From Lentibacter sp. (GTDB lineage: Bacteria > Pseudomonadota > Alphaproteobacteria > Rhodobacterales > Rhodobacteraceae), in the NCBI GenBank assembly GCA_016744435.1, contig JADGEJ010000022.1:1-37460 (forward strand): DNA of 37,460 nucleotides. Reading direction: 5' to 3'. A model generated the notes under the pieces. That model was not told the origin of the DNA and ran no database searches. It saw only the letters and a program-made list of their open reading frames with translations. Below are positions 1 through 9,476 of the stretch, one piece after another; the first letter of the stretch is position 1, and the number at the start of each line of letters is the position of its first letter. A program made the translations under genes and the position numbers.

Positions 1-12
1 AGAAGCCCCGAT

Positions 13-663
13 ATGACACCAGCCATAACACCTGAAGACGTAGAACAGCTATTCACACGCAGCGACGGCAGCTTTTTGTTTGCCCGCTGGGGCCGCCCTA
101 TTGCGCCGATCGTTTTTGGCGTTGATGACGCGACGGTGGCCACTGTTAAGGGCGCCGCTGAGGCGATGTCTGTGCTGTCGGGCCACCCGCTGATGGAGGC
201 TGACGCAGAGCTTGGCTCAAACCTCATGTTCTTTTTCTTTCGCGACTGGGACGAGCTGTTGGATGTGCCCGACCTTGACCAGTTGGTGCCGGATTTGGCC
301 GCGCTGGTGGGGCGGCTCAAAGAGCAGCAAGCGCATCAATACAGGTTTTTCCGCTTTGATAAGCGGGGCGCCATCAAAGCTGCGTTCAGCTTTATGTGCA
401 TGGGCGGCGCTTTGGCTGACATGCCCGCCGAGAGCCTTGCCTTGGCGGAAGTGGCGCAGGTAAGCCTTCTGTGGTCAGACAGGGCCTTCACCACCCGCTC
501 GCCCTTGGTGCAGACAAAAGCGGGCGTGCACTTGTTGCACCCTGAAATCGCCGCGGTGATCAAAGCGGCCTATGACCCCGTGCTGCCTGTGATGGAGCAA
601 GACGCGAGCTTTGCCTTGCGACTGGCGGCGCGAGCAAGCATAATTTGCGCATCAGACAGTTAG
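13..663 (+). CDS. Conserved hypothetical protein upstream of ybgC
   Basis: I do not recognise a named family for this 216-residue protein. It has no signal peptide and no membrane segment; it looks like a soluble, mixed alpha/beta, Leu/Ala-rich cytoplasmic protein. The N-terminal half has a run of four Phe (near residue 75) followed by an acidic DWDELLDVPDLDQLVPD stretch. The gene ends 10 bp before ybgC on the same strand, so it is probably co-transcribed with the Tol-Pal genes. The ATG at 13 is only 12 bp from the window edge and the frame is open to base 1, so the true start may lie further upstream. The coding assignment rests on length, codon use like its neighbours and the tight spacing to ybgC; the function is unknown. 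Confidence 0.75.
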   Translation: MTPAITPEDVEQLFTRSDGSFLFARWGRPIAPIVFGVDDATVATVKGAAEAMSVLSGHPLMEADAELGSNLMFFFFRDWDELLDVPDLDQLVPDLAALVGRLKEQQAHQYRFFRFDKRGAIKAAFSFMCMGGALADMPAESLALAEVAQVSLLWSDRAFTTRSPLVQTKAGVHLLHPEIAAVIKAAYDPVLPVMEQDASFALRLAARASIICASDS

Positions 664-673
664 AGGGCACGCC

Positions 674-1063
674 ATGATCTACGAACTTCCTGTGCGGGTG
701 TATTACGAAGACACCGACATGGCGGGCATCGTCTATTACGCCAACTACCTGCGCTACATCGAGCGCGGGCGCTCTGAGTGGGTGCGCGAGATCGGGCTTG
801 ACCAAAACGTGATGAAAGAGCGCGACGGTATCGTCTTTGTGGTGCGCCGTGTTGAGGCTGACTATCTCGGCGCAGGCAAGCTTGACGACGAACTGCTTGT
901 GCAGACCAGCGTTAAGTCTGTTACGGGCGTCAGAATGGTTATGGAACAATGGGTTAAGCGCGGTGAAGAGGTGCTGTTCTACGCGCTTGTCACGGTTGTT
1001 TGCATGAGCCTTGAAGGCCAGCCTGTGCGCCTTCCGGCAAGTATTCGCCAGATGGTGCATTGA
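674..1063 (+). CDS. ybgC: Tol-Pal associated acyl-CoA thioesterase YbgC
   Basis: A 129-residue hotdog-fold thioesterase of the 4-hydroxybenzoyl-CoA thioesterase family, known to hydrolyse acyl-CoA or acyl-ACP thioesters and to sit at the head of tol-pal operons. The family signature DTDMAGIVYYANYLRYIERGR is visible at about residues 13-33, with Asp15 at the catalytic aspartate position. The length is normal for the family. The ATG at 674 follows a GAGGGCACGCC leader. It precedes tolQ by 94 bp on the same strand. The product is cytoplasmic, and a link to phospholipid metabolism at the inner membrane is inferred from the family. The assignment is secure. Confidence 0.95.
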   Translation: MIYELPVRVYYEDTDMAGIVYYANYLRYIERGRSEWVREIGLDQNVMKERDGIVFVVRRVEADYLGAGKLDDELLVQTSVKSVTGVRMVMEQWVKRGEEVLFYALVTVVCMSLEGQPVRLPASIRQMVH

Positions 1064-1157
1064 AACCAACCAGTTTGCGACTTGGGATAGCTTTCTTGAT
1101 TCGAATGCGCTAATTTGCTCGTAATAAGGCGAAAAGCCATAACTGAGAGCAGGCATA

Positions 1158-1853
1158 ATGGAAGCAGAGACACTTGCGATTGCGCAGGAGATTGATTTCT
1201 CCCTGTGGGCACTATTTGCACGCGCAACCCTTACCGTAAAATTCGTAATGATCATCCTGATCGGGGCCTCGTTCTGGTCATGGTCGATCATCATTCAGAA
1301 AATTATCAGTTACCGAAAGGCGCGCGCTGAGGCTGAAACCTTTGACAATATGTTCTGGTCAGGCGAGCCGTTGGATGGGCTTTATGAGCAGATCGGCGCT
1401 GACCCTGATGGGCAAAGTCGGCGCATTTTTGCTTCGGGTATGACAGAGTGGCGACGCTCGCACCGCGCTGACGGCGGCCTTATCGCAGGCGCGCATGCGC
1501 GGATCGACAGGACAATGGATGTTGCTATCGCCAAAGAGGCCGAAGGGCTTCAGAGCGGTTTGCAAGTGCTGGCGACGGTTGGCTCAACTGCGCCGTTCAT
1601 CGGGTTGTTCGGTACGGTTATCGGCATCATGAACTCGTTCATCGAGATTGCCGAGCAGCAGAACACCAACCTTGCAGTCGTGGCGCCGGGCATTGCCGAG
1701 GCGCTTTTGGCGACAGGGCTTGGCCTTCTCGCGGCCATTCCTGCGGTTATTTTCTACAACAAGCTGAGCGCTGACAGCGACAGGGTCGTGGCGGGCTATG
1801 AGGCCTTCGCCGACGAGTTTTCGACGATCCTGAGCCGTCAGTTGGACAGTTAG
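1158..1853 (+). CDS. tolQ: Tol-Pal system proton-channel subunit TolQ
   Basis: Inner-membrane protein of the TolQR motor, homologous to ExbB and MotA, which uses the proton-motive force to energise TolA during outer-membrane constriction. The 231-residue protein has a first membrane segment at about residues 25-48 (FVMIILIGASFWSWSIII). Two more follow the cytoplasmic loop, at about 139-160 (GSTAPFIGLFGTVIGIMNSF) and about 175-197 (ALLATGLGLLAAIPAVIFYN). The GTVxGI and ATGLGLxxAIPAVIxYN motifs are diagnostic of the ExbB/TolQ family. tolR follows only 2 bp after the stop codon, so the two are translationally linked. Confidence 0.96.
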   Translation: MEAETLAIAQEIDFSLWALFARATLTVKFVMIILIGASFWSWSIIIQKIISYRKARAEAETFDNMFWSGEPLDGLYEQIGADPDGQSRRIFASGMTEWRRSHRADGGLIAGAHARIDRTMDVAIAKEAEGLQSGLQVLATVGSTAPFIGLFGTVIGIMNSFIEIAEQQNTNLAVVAPGIAEALLATGLGLLAAIPAVIFYNKLSADSDRVVAGYEAFADEFSTILSRQLDS

Positions 1854-1855
1854 TC

Positions 1856-2329
1856 ATGGGCGCTGGAGTTGTTCAGAAAGACAGCGGGGGCGGCAGCCGT
1901 CGCCGCCGCGCGCGCGGGCGGGCAAGGCCTATGGCCGAGATCAACGTCACGCCGTTTGTTGACGTCATGCTGGTGCTGCTCATCATCTTCATGGTGGCCG
2001 CGCCGCTTATGACGGTTGGCGTGCCGGTTGAGCTGCCCAAAACGGCGGCCAATGCGCTGCCTGCGGACGCAGAAGAGCCTTTGACTGTGACTGTCACTGT
2101 TGATGGCGACGTGATGATCCAGGAAACTATCGTGGCGCGCGACGGGCTCATCGGCAAGATGCGCGCTATCGCGGCCGAACGCGCCAATGACCGCGTGTTT
2201 TTACGCGCCGATGGGGCGGTGCCTTATGCTGAAGTCGTGCAAGTCATGGGCGCACTCAACCGCGCAGGCTTTTCCAACATCGGGCTGGTGACTGAAGCGG
2301 GCGGCCCCAGCCTTGACGGCGAGAATTGA
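1856..2329 (+). CDS. tolR: Tol-Pal system protein TolR
   Basis: ExbD/TolR-family partner of TolQ. The 157-residue protein has an Arg-rich cytoplasmic N-terminus (RRRRARGRARP, residues 15-25), then the family motif EINVTPFVDVMLVLLIIFM. Asp36 in that motif corresponds to the conserved membrane aspartate that carries protons through the TolQR channel. A single membrane helix spans about residues 34-53 and a periplasmic ExbD domain makes up the rest. The ATG is 2 bp after the tolQ stop, and tolA starts 12 bp downstream. Length is typical. Confidence 0.96.
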   Translation: MGAGVVQKDSGGGSRRRRARGRARPMAEINVTPFVDVMLVLLIIFMVAAPLMTVGVPVELPKTAANALPADAEEPLTVTVTVDGDVMIQETIVARDGLIGKMRAIAAERANDRVFLRADGAVPYAEVVQVMGALNRAGFSNIGLVTEAGGPSLDGEN

Positions 2330-2341
2330 GGGTAGGGCGCG

Positions 2342-3412
2342 GTGAACACCGGCCAATACATATCCCTTGCTGGCCACGCGGGCTTGATCGGCGTGCTGCT
2401 GTTTGGCGGCGCGTGGAGCTCCGAACCCTTGCCTTTTGATGTGACAGAAGTGTCGGTTGTCAGCAGTGAAGCCTATGAGGCGGCATTGCGAGCCAATGAG
2501 GCGCCAGATGTTGAGACAGATGTGGCCGCACCCGTCGCGCCTGACGAAACCAACGACGAAACAGCAACCCCAACGCAAGACAGTGCTCCGATAACCGAGA
2601 CGCCTGTTGAGCCGGTGGCAACACCCGACGAAGCGCCGGAAGTTGACACCGCACAGCCCGCGCCTGTGACGCCGGATGTTGAAGACACGCCGCCTGAGAT
2701 CACGCCACCCACAGAAGATTTCGCGGCACTGGTGCCCGAGCGGAGCCTGCGCCCGCGCCAAAAGCCGATCGAGCGAATAGCGCCGACGCCAGCGCCCGCA
2801 CCGCAAGTGCCTGATACCCAGCCCGAAGAGACGGTGCAGGAAGAAACCGTGGCCGACGACCCAGTGGAAACACCCGTTGAGGAAACCGACGCCGCTGCCC
2901 CCGAAGAGGCCACAACCGAGATTGACCCTGAGGCATCGGATGAGACAACATCTGCGCCGAAGACATCGCTGCGCCCACAAACGCGGCCCAAGCGGGCGGC
3001 TGCTGCTGACACAAGCGATGCCGTTTCAAGCGCCTTGCAAGAAGCACTTGCGGGTGGAGACGAAGCTACAGAAACACCGGCCGCGCCAACCGGCCCGCCT
3101 TTGACTGGTCGTGAGCGCGATGGCCTGAGAGTGGCGGTTTCTCGCTGTTGGAGTCTTGGGGCGCTGTCATCAGAAGCGATGCAGGTTACCATCACTGTCG
3201 GAGTGCAGATGACACGTGAGGGCAAGCCTGTGAGTGGGTCTATCAAGCTGATTGACAGCACCGGCGGGACGCAGGCTGCCGCCACCAAGGCCTATGAGGC
3301 CGCGCGGCGGGCTATCCTGCGTTGCGGCGCTACGGGCTACGACTTACCCGCCGAAAAATTCGAGCGGTGGCGGAATATCGAGATGAAGTTTAACCCCGAG
3401 AGTATGAGGTGA
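2342..3412 (+). CDS. tolA: Tol-Pal system protein TolA
   Basis: The periplasm-spanning link between the TolQR motor and TolB/Pal. The 356-residue product starts at a GTG with a purine-rich leader (GAGGGTAGGG) just upstream, inside the end of tolR. It has one N-terminal membrane anchor (residues 5-25) and a long low-complexity domain of about 230 residues rich in Pro, Glu, Thr and Ala. The C-terminal domain of about 95 residues carries the cysteine pair of alphaproteobacterial TolA (SRCWSLG and ILRCGATGY). Two short basic islands, RSLRPRQKP and [11 protein letters not shown], interrupt the acidic linker. The linker is acidic and Pro-rich, unlike the Ala/Lys helical linker of enterobacterial TolA. 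The gene overlaps tolB by 4 bp at GTGA. Confidence 0.92.
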   Translation: MNTGQYISLAGHAGLIGVLLFGGAWSSEPLPFDVTEVSVVSSEAYEAALRANEAPDVETDVAAPVAPDETNDETATPTQDSAPITETPVEPVATPDEAPEVDTAQPAPVTPDVEDTPPEITPPTEDFAALVPERSLRPRQKPIERIAPTPAPAPQVPDTQPEETVQEETVADDPVETPVEETDAAAPEEATTEIDPEASDETTSAPKTSLRPQTRPKRAAAADTSDAVSSALQEALAGGDEATETPAAPTGPPLTGRERDGLRVAVSRCWSLGALSSEAMQVTITVGVQMTREGKPVSGSIKLIDSTGGTQAAATKAYEAARRAILRCGATGYDLPAEKFERWRNIEMKFNPESMR

Positions 3413-4734
3413 TTATGTCCATGAGAATTTGGGGAATACTGTTTTTTGCTTTGCTTGGGGCCGTGCCACTGGCCGCAACAGCAGAGCCTCTGCGTATCGA
3501 GATCACCGATGGGGTGATCGAGCCTTTGCCATTTGCTGCGCCTGAATTTGTGCCGGAGAACGGCGGATCGGGCCAATTGGCGGCTGACATTGCCCGCGTT
3601 GTTGCGGCTGATTTGGCAGGCACAGGGCTGTTTCGCGAGATCGACAAGACTGCCTTCATTAGCCAAGTCTCGAGTTTCTCGGCCCCGGTGCAATATGCCG
3701 ACTGGAAAGCGATCAACGCGCAGGCGCTGATCACCGGTGCTGTGTCTGTCGCGGGCGAAAAAGTCACCGTGAAGTTCCGCGTGTATGACGTGTTTGCAGG
3801 CCAAGAGCTTGGCTCAGGCCTGCAACTCGCGGGCACCAAGGCTGGCTGGCGACGTATGGCGCATAAAGTCGCCGACACGGTTTATAGCCGGATCACGGGC
3901 GAAGGCGCCTACTTTGACAGTCGTGTGGTTTACGTGGCCGAGAACGGGCCAAAGAACGCGCGCAAAAAGCGCCTCGCGATCATGGATTATGACGGCGCAA
4001 ACGTGAAATACCTGACCGACAGCAAAGCTATCGTGTTGGCGCCACGGTTTTCGCCTACGGGCGACCGCGTGCTTTACACCAGCTACGAGACAGGCTTTCC
4101 GCGCATCTATGTGCTTGATGTTGAAAGCGTAGGGCGGCGCGTGTTGCAAAGCCGTGAAGGCACGACCAGTTTTGCCCCGCGCTTTTCGCCTGACGGGCGG
4201 CGCGTTGTTTACAGCCAAGAAAGCGGTGGCAACAGCGACCTTTACTTGATGGATGTGAGCACTGGCAGCGAACAACGCCTAACCTCGGCACCCTCTATCG
4301 AAACCTCGCCAAGCTTTTCTCCCGACGGCAGCCAGATCGTGTTTGAGAGCGACAGAAGCGGTAGCCAACAGATTTACATTATGTCGGCAAGTGGCGGTGA
4401 AGCGCGGCGCATCAGTGCGGGCGCTGGCCGCTATGGCACGCCCGTTTGGTCACCGCGCGGTGACTTGGTTGCCTTTACCAAGCAGTCAAAGGGGCGCTTC
4501 CACATTGGTGTGATGCGCACCGATGGCTCAGGAGAGAAACTGCTAACAGCTTCGTTTCTGGAGGAGGGGCCAACTTGGTCGCCGAACGGGCGCGTTATCA
4601 TGTTCACGCGTGAAACGCAGGGAGCGAGCGGGCGATCAAGCCTCTACTCGGTCGATATCACCGGGCGCAACCTCAAGCGCGTCACAACAGAGGGCGGCGC
4701 GTCTGATCCGTCATGGTCTCCTTTGCAAAAGTAA
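3409..4734 (+). CDS. tolB: Tol-Pal system beta-propeller protein TolB
   Basis: Periplasmic protein that binds Pal and TolA. The first possible start is the GTG at 3409, overlapping the tolA stop as GTGA; ATGs at 3415 and 3421 in the same frame are equally plausible and do not change the mature protein. A signal peptide is clear ([23 protein letters not shown], cleavage likely after ATA). The N-terminal domain covers about residues 25-165. It is followed by at least five PD40/WD40-like propeller repeats with the recurring FSPDGxxxVYxS...IYxMD pattern. Length of about 437-441 residues is normal. Confidence 0.96.
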   Translation: MIMSMRIWGILFFALLGAVPLAATAEPLRIEITDGVIEPLPFAAPEFVPENGGSGQLAADIARVVAADLAGTGLFREIDKTAFISQVSSFSAPVQYADWKAINAQALITGAVSVAGEKVTVKFRVYDVFAGQELGSGLQLAGTKAGWRRMAHKVADTVYSRITGEGAYFDSRVVYVAENGPKNARKKRLAIMDYDGANVKYLTDSKAIVLAPRFSPTGDRVLYTSYETGFPRIYVLDVESVGRRVLQSREGTTSFAPRFSPDGRRVVYSQESGGNSDLYLMDVSTGSEQRLTSAPSIETSPSFSPDGSQIVFESDRSGSQQIYIMSASGGEARRISAGAGRYGTPVWSPRGDLVAFTKQSKGRFHIGVMRTDGSGEKLLTASFLEEGPTWSPNGRVIMFTRETQGASGRSSLYSVDITGRNLKRVTTEGGASDPSWSPLQK

Positions 4735-4781
4735 GCGGGCGAATGCCTGCGGATATGATACAGGATTCCCATAATTTCTCG

Positions 4782-4796
4782 CCTGTGATACACAGG
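4782..4796 (+). promoter_or_regulatory. Perfect 6-bp hairpin upstream of pal
   Basis: In the 102-bp tolB-pal gap, CCTGTG at 4782-4787 and CACAGG at 4791-4796 form a perfect inverted repeat around ATA, 40 bp before the pal ATG. There is no T-run after it (GTAAAAATAATGG follows), so it is not an obvious terminator. It could be an operator, an mRNA processing element or a weak attenuator between tolB and pal. The sequence is directly visible; the role is a guess. Confidence 0.3.
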
Positions 4797-4836
4797 GTAA
4801 AAATAATGGCAAAAACACTCGAAGAGGCTTAGCAGC

Positions 4837-5352
4837 ATGAAACTCAAACTCACCCTTCTCGCCGTGCCAGCGCTTGCGCTGATGACGGCCTGCACGACAC
4901 CTGGTCGTTTTGACAACGAAAGCGGAGCAGGAGCGATGAGCGCGCCTGTGACCTCGGTTGCGCCAGGCTCGGCACAAGACCCAAAGTCGCCACTCTATTT
5001 TCAGCAGACCATCGGCGACCGGGTGTTGTTCTTGGTTGACCAGTCAACGCTGAATGACGACGCCAAACGCGTACTTGACGGGCAGGCGGCATGGCTGACA
5101 ACCAATGCCGAATACACCGCTGTGATCGAAGGCCATGCCGACGAACAAGGCACGCGCGATTATAACCTCGCGCTTGGCGCTCGCCGTGCCAACTCGGCGC
5201 GCGAATATCTGCTTTCAAAGGGGTTGCCCGCTTCACGCCTCAAGACCTTGAGCTATGGCAAAGAACGCCCTCTTGAGATCTGTAGTGAAGAAGCGTGTTA
5301 TTCCAAGAACCGCCGCGCTGTGACGATCTTGTCTACCGGCCTTAGCAGCTAA
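4837..5352 (+). CDS. pal: Peptidoglycan-associated lipoprotein Pal
   Basis: Outer-membrane lipoprotein that anchors the outer membrane to peptidoglycan and binds TolB/TolA. The 171-residue precursor has a type II signal peptide with a lipobox ending at Cys19 (LMTAC). A linker follows, then an OmpA-like peptidoglycan-binding domain (about residues 60-170) with the signature IEGHADEQGTRDYNLALGARR and the terminal CYSKNRRAVTI. The gap from tolB (102 bp) is the largest inside the tol block, so an extra promoter for pal is possible. cpoB starts 15 bp downstream. Confidence 0.96.
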   Translation: MKLKLTLLAVPALALMTACTTPGRFDNESGAGAMSAPVTSVAPGSAQDPKSPLYFQQTIGDRVLFLVDQSTLNDDAKRVLDGQAAWLTTNAEYTAVIEGHADEQGTRDYNLALGARRANSAREYLLSKGLPASRLKTLSYGKERPLEICSEEACYSKNRRAVTILSTGLSS

Positions 5353-5367
5353 ACTGGAGACCAGCCC

Positions 5368-6201
5368 ATGCGTTTTGTTTTTGCCGGATTTCTGATCCTG
5401 TTGAGTGCAACTGTGTTGCGCGCCCAAAGCACTGAAACCTTGGCTGACATCCGCCAGGAACTGACGGTTTTGCATGTTGAAATGCAAAAGCTGAAGCGCG
5501 AGTTGTCAACCACGGGCAGCAGCGGTGCTGCAACAGGCGGGGGCTCGCTTTTGGAGCGCGTTGACAGCATCGAAGCCGAGCTGCGGCGCTTGACGGCCAA
5601 AACCGAAGACTTGCAGTTTCGTGTTGAGCGGGTTGTCCAAGATGGCACAAACCGTGTCGGCGACCTTGAGTTCAGGCTTGTCGAACTTGAGGGCGGCGAC
5701 ATCAGCAAGCTTGGTGAAACCACAACACTTGGCGGCACTGAAGCCGCGAAAGAGGCGGCTGAGACACCTGTAGTTGTAACTACGCCAGCCACGCCAGATG
5801 CCGATGCACCTGAGCTTGCGGTTGGCGAAGAGGCTGACTTCAAAACCGCGCGTGCGGCTTTAGAAGCGGGCGACTTTGCCAATGCCGCTGCGAAGTTCAA
5901 AGCCTTTAACGAAGTTTACCCCGGTTCGCCGCTTTCCAGCAAAGCCCAGCTGGCCTATGGCGCAGCCCTTGAAGGGCAAGGTGATCTGACAGGCGCCGCG
6001 CGCGCCTATCTTTCCGCCTTTAGCCAAAAGCCGAACGGTGCTGATGCTCCGGAAGCGCTGTATCGCTTAGGCCATGGTCTGGGGCGGCTCGGCCAAACCT
6101 CTGAGGCCTGCGTTACTTTGGGCGAAGTGAGCCTGCGCTTCCCCGGTGGTGCGCCGGCTGAGAAGGCCGAAGCAGAGCGCAGCCGACTTGGTTGCAAGTG
6201 A
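5368..6201 (+). CDS. cpoB: Tol-Pal coordinator CpoB (YbgF)
   Basis: Periplasmic protein of the YbgF/CpoB family, which in E. coli coordinates peptidoglycan synthesis with Tol-Pal-driven outer-membrane constriction. The 277-residue precursor has a signal peptide (MRFVFAGFLILLSATVLRAQ), a heptad-rich coiled coil at about residues 25-110 (LTVLHVEMQKLKREL, RVDSIEAELRRL) and a Thr/Ala/Pro linker. A C-terminal TPR region from about residue 150 carries ALEAGDFANAAAKFKAF and related repeats. The alphaproteobacterial length fits. The stop overlaps the tilS start as GTGA. Confidence 0.93.
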   Translation: MRFVFAGFLILLSATVLRAQSTETLADIRQELTVLHVEMQKLKRELSTTGSSGAATGGGSLLERVDSIEAELRRLTAKTEDLQFRVERVVQDGTNRVGDLEFRLVELEGGDISKLGETTTLGGTEAAKEAAETPVVVTTPATPDADAPELAVGEEADFKTARAALEAGDFANAAAKFKAFNEVYPGSPLSSKAQLAYGAALEGQGDLTGAARAYLSAFSQKPNGADAPEALYRLGHGLGRLGQTSEACVTLGEVSLRFPGGAPAEKAEAERSRLGCK

Positions 6202-7415
6202 CGCCGAAAGAACACCTGTTTCAAGCCCTTGAGGGCCAGTCTGGCCCGCTAGGTATTGCAGTTTCTGGCGGCAGTGACTCAACCGCGTTGCTGCATTTGG
6301 CTGCCGACTGGGCCAAGGAGCAGGGCTGCCTGTTGCATGCGGCCACAGTTAACCACGGCTTGCGCGACGAAGCCGCTGCGGAATGTGCCATGGTTGCGGC
6401 GCAATGTGCCGCGTTGGGCGTGTCGCACCAGACTTTACACTGGACATGGAACGGCGCAGGCAACTTGCAGGCTGAGGCACGAGCTGGGCGCTATGACGCT
6501 CTGGCAGAATGGGCGTGCTCGGTCAAGCTGACGGCCGTTGCGCTCGGACATACGCAAGATGACGTTGCCGAGACGTTCCTGATGCGCTTGGCGCGCGGCT
6601 CTGGTGTTACGGGGCTTGCCCAGATGCAACCTGCGTGGTGCGAGCAAGAGATGAACTGGTTGCGGCCCTTGCTTGGCTGTAGTCGCGTGGCTCTGCGTGA
6701 AGTTCTTGAACTGCGAGGTGTGCTCTGGGCGGAGGACAAGTCAAACAGCGACAGGCGCTTTGACCGTGTCAAAACCCGCGCGGCGCTTGACGCCTTGGCC
6801 CCTCTTGGCATTACACGCGAGACACTGGCAGAGACTGCGGCTCGGCTCGGCTCGGCGCGCGCTGCCCTTGACAGGCTTGTGCAAGAGCTCGCCCAGAAGG
6901 CCGTGCACTTGGACGGGCCTGATCTGATCGTCTCCTCAGAACCGCTGATGAACGCTTCTGAGGAAACACAGCAGCGGTTGTTTGGGCAAGCGATTGCTTG
7001 GATTGGGCAAAGCGCCTATCCGCCGCGCAGGCAGGCAACTTTGAGCGCGCTTGAGGCCGCTTGCGACGGGCAAAAAAAGACACTCAACGGCTGCTTGATC
7101 GTTCCGGAAGCGGGCCAAATTCGGATTGCCCGCGAGTTGGTAGCCGTTGAGGCCGTGCGCTGCGCAAGCCACGAGGTCTGGGATGGTCGGTTTGCCCTCC
7201 ATGGGCCGCATCAAGCGGGCTATACAATTGCCGCGCTTTCAGAGGCTGGCCTTGCGCTTTGTGAAACATGGCGGGAGACAGGCCTGCCGCGCGCATCGCT
7301 GCTTGCAAGCCCCGCCGTTTGGGACAAAAGCAAGCTTGTCGCGGCACCACTGGCCGGATTTGACGAGGGTTGGCGCGTTGAGATTGTCAGAAAAGACGCG
7401 TTTTTTTGCCAATGA
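6198..7415 (+). CDS. tilS: tRNA(Ile)-lysidine synthetase TilS
   Basis: ATP-dependent enzyme that converts C34 of the tRNA-Ile2 anticodon to lysidine so that the tRNA reads AUA; it is essential in bacteria. The PP-loop ATPase motif SGGSDST lies at about residues 22-28, followed by VNHGLR and GHTQDDVAETFLMRLARGSG, all typical of TilS. I chose the GTG at 6198, which overlaps the cpoB stop as GTGA; a TTG six bases earlier is an alternative that adds two residues. The product of 405 residues has a divergent C-terminal half, as is common outside enterobacteria. The stop is followed by a 138-bp gap before ftsH. Confidence 0.93.
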   Translation: MTPKEHLFQALEGQSGPLGIAVSGGSDSTALLHLAADWAKEQGCLLHAATVNHGLRDEAAAECAMVAAQCAALGVSHQTLHWTWNGAGNLQAEARAGRYDALAEWACSVKLTAVALGHTQDDVAETFLMRLARGSGVTGLAQMQPAWCEQEMNWLRPLLGCSRVALREVLELRGVLWAEDKSNSDRRFDRVKTRAALDALAPLGITRETLAETAARLGSARAALDRLVQELAQKAVHLDGPDLIVSSEPLMNASEETQQRLFGQAIAWIGQSAYPPRRQATLSALEAACDGQKKTLNGCLIVPEAGQIRIARELVAVEAVRCASHEVWDGRFALHGPHQAGYTIAALSEAGLALCETWRETGLPRASLLASPAVWDKSKLVAAPLAGFDEGWRVEIVRKDAFFCQ

Positions 7416-7426
7416 ACCCTGATTTC

Positions 7427-7438
7427 GAAGTTAACTTC
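7427..7438. repeat. 12-bp perfect palindrome in the tilS-ftsH gap
   Basis: GAAGTTAACTTC is a perfect palindrome 12 bp after the tilS stop. The flanking CCT (7418-7420) and AGG (7439-7441) could extend it across an asymmetric bulge, followed by TTTT. It may act as a weak terminator for the tol-tilS transcript or as a protein-binding site for ftsH control. Neither role can be shown from sequence. Confidence 0.3.
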
Positions 7439-7469
7439 AGGTTTTAGCAGTCAATTTATGCTTACTGCG

Positions 7470-7497
7470 TTGAAGATGTCGCGTTGATCTCTATTTT
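7470..7497 (+). promoter_or_regulatory. Candidate ftsH promoter
   Basis: A TTGAAG hexamer at 7470-7475 and TATTTT at 7492-7497 are separated by 16 bp, about 57 bp upstream of the ftsH start. The gap after tilS is long enough for an independent promoter, and ftsH is heat-inducible in many bacteria, but the -10 is not a clear RpoH box. This is a pattern match only. Confidence 0.25.
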
Positions 7498-7553
7498 AAC
7501 CTGCAACACCACGTGCTATCTGCGCGCTAACAACAGTTTTTGGGAGACCTTCC

Positions 7554-9476
7554 TTGGGCAACGTAAGAAACATCGCATTTTGGGTCATACTTTTCGTACT
7601 GATCCTCATGCTCTTCAACTTGTTCTCTGATGCAAGTTCAAGCGGGCCAAGCACGGCACGCAGCTATTCAGAGTTTGTGAAGGCCGTTGAAGACGGCAAA
7701 GTCCAGGATGTGACGCTTGATGGCGAGCAAGTGCGCTTTGTCGGCGCTGATGGCAAAAGTTATGTTGTGATCAAGCCGTCAGACGCTGAAGTCACTGACT
7801 TACTTATCAAAAACGATGTCCCAGTGACGGCGCGCCCGCAGCAACAGTCTGGCTTCCAGACGTTCCTGCTGAGCATCCTTCCATTCCTTTTGCTGATCGG
7901 CGTGTGGATCTACTTCATGAACCGCATGCAAGGTGGCGGCAAAGGCGGCGCGATGGGCTTTGGCAAATCAAAAGCCAAGATGCTGACTGAAAAGTCTGGC
8001 CGCGTAACGTTTGACGATGTGGCCGGCATCGACGAAGCCAAGGAAGAGCTGGAAGAGATTGTTGAGTTTTTGCGCAACCCGCAGAAGTTCTCGCGTCTTG
8101 GCGGCAAAATCCCGAAGGGCGCTTTGCTTGTTGGCCCTCCTGGCACTGGTAAAACGCTTCTGGCGCGTGCAATTGCGGGCGAGGCTGGCGTGCCTTTCTT
8201 CACCATTTCGGGCTCTGACTTTGTTGAGATGTTTGTCGGCGTCGGCGCGAGCCGTGTGCGCGACATGTTCGAGCAGGCCAAAAAGAACGCGCCTTGCATT
8301 GTGTTTATCGACGAAATCGACGCCGTTGGCCGCCACCGTGGCGCGGGCTATGGCGGCGGCAACGACGAGCGCGAGCAAACGCTCAACCAGCTGCTTGTCG
8401 AGATGGACGGTTTTGAAGCCAACGAAGGCGTGATCATCATCGCCGCGACCAACCGCAAAGACGTGCTTGACCCGGCTCTGCTGCGCCCCGGCCGCTTTGA
8501 CCGTCAGGTTGATGTGACCAACCCTGACATCAAGGGCCGCGAGAAGATCCTTGGTGTGCATGCTCGCAAAACCCCGCTTGGCCCAGATGTTGACCTGCGC
8601 ATTATCGCGCGCGGCACGCCGGGCTTTTCTGGCGCTGACTTGGCCAACCTCGTGAACGAGGCTGCGCTGACGGCGGCGCGTATCGGACGGCGCTTTGTCG
8701 CGATGGCCGACTTTGAATTTGCCAAAGACAAGATCATGATGGGCGCTGAACGTCGCAGCATGGTTTTGACGAAGGACCAGAAAGAAAAAACAGCTTACCA
8801 CGAAGCTGGCCACGCGATTGTTGGCATGAAACTGCCCAAATGTGATCCGGTCTATAAGGCCACGATCATCCCCCGCGGCGGGGCTCTGGGCATGGTCATG
8901 AGCTTGCCGGAGATGGACAAGCTGCAAATGTTCAAAGACGAAGCCGAGCAACGTATCGCGATGACAATGGCGGGCAAAGCTGCCGAAATCCTGAAATACG
9001 GCGCTGAAAGCGTGTCGTCTGGCCCTGTCGGGGACATCATGCAGGCCAGCTCTTTGGCGCGCTCGATGGTGATGCGCTATGGCATGTCTGACAAAGTCGG
9101 CAACATCGACTATCAGGAAGCGGCCTCGGGCTATTCGCCCAATGGCGGCGCTGGTGGCTTTTCGATTTCGGCACATACCAAAGAGCTGATCGAGGAAGAA
9201 GTGAAGCGCTTCATCGACGAAGGCTACGAGGAAGCTTACCGCATTATTTCAGAGAACAACGAAGAGTTCGAACGCCTCGCGCAGGGGCTGCTGGAATACG
9301 AAACTCTCACGGGGGCAGAGATCCAACGGGTGATGGACGGTGAGCCTCCGCACAACGATGACGAGGGCAGCGCCTCTCAAGAAGATGAAGGCTCGGTTAC
9401 GGCGATCCCGAAAACCAAACCGCGCGCCAAGCCAAGCAAAGGCGACGGCGGCATGGAGCCTGAGCCGACCGCATGA
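7554..9476 (+). CDS. ftsH: ATP-dependent zinc metalloprotease FtsH
   Basis: Inner-membrane AAA+ protease that degrades misfolded membrane proteins and regulatory substrates. The 640-residue protein starts at TTG with a GGGAGA ribosome-binding site 6 bases upstream. Membrane segments lie at about residues 6-24 and 103-122. The AAA domain has Walker A GPPGTGKT (about residues 194-201), Walker B (CIVFIDEID) and the second region of homology ending in LRPGRFDRQ. The zinc protease motif HEAGH is at 416-420. The C-terminal tail after about residue 600 is acidic and basic low complexity. The stop overlaps the next gene as ATGA. Confidence 0.97.
   Translation: MGNVRNIAFWVILFVLILMLFNLFSDASSSGPSTARSYSEFVKAVEDGKVQDVTLDGEQVRFVGADGKSYVVIKPSDAEVTDLLIKNDVPVTARPQQQSGFQTFLLSILPFLLLIGVWIYFMNRMQGGGKGGAMGFGKSKAKMLTEKSGRVTFDDVAGIDEAKEELEEIVEFLRNPQKFSRLGGKIPKGALLVGPPGTGKTLLARAIAGEAGVPFFTISGSDFVEMFVGVGASRVRDMFEQAKKNAPCIVFIDEIDAVGRHRGAGYGGGNDEREQTLNQLLVEMDGFEANEGVIIIAATNRKDVLDPALLRPGRFDRQVDVTNPDIKGREKILGVHARKTPLGPDVDLRIIARGTPGFSGADLANLVNEAALTAARIGRRFVAMADFEFAKDKIMMGAERRSMVLTKDQKEKTAYHEAGHAIVGMKLPKCDPVYKATIIPRGGALGMVMSLPEMDKLQMFKDEAEQRIAMTMAGKAAEILKYGAESVSSGPVGDIMQASSLARSMVMRYGMSDKVGNIDYQEAASGYSPNGGAGGFSISAHTKELIEEEVKRFIDEGYEEAYRIISENNEEFERLAQGLLEYETLTGAEIQRVMDGEPPHNDDEGSASQEDEGSVTAIPKTKPRAKPSKGDGGMEPEPTA

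Noticed and set aside
2473-3288. Long minus-strand open frame antisense to tolA (271 codons)
   Set aside because: Its Ser/Gly/Val-rich composition is what the reverse of a Pro/Glu/Thr-rich linker gives; no start signal or family resemblance, and tolA is clearly the real gene.
7968-9176. 402-codon minus-strand open frame antisense to ftsH
   Set aside because: The frame is a by-product of GC-biased codons in ftsH; no recognisable domain and no ribosome-binding site.
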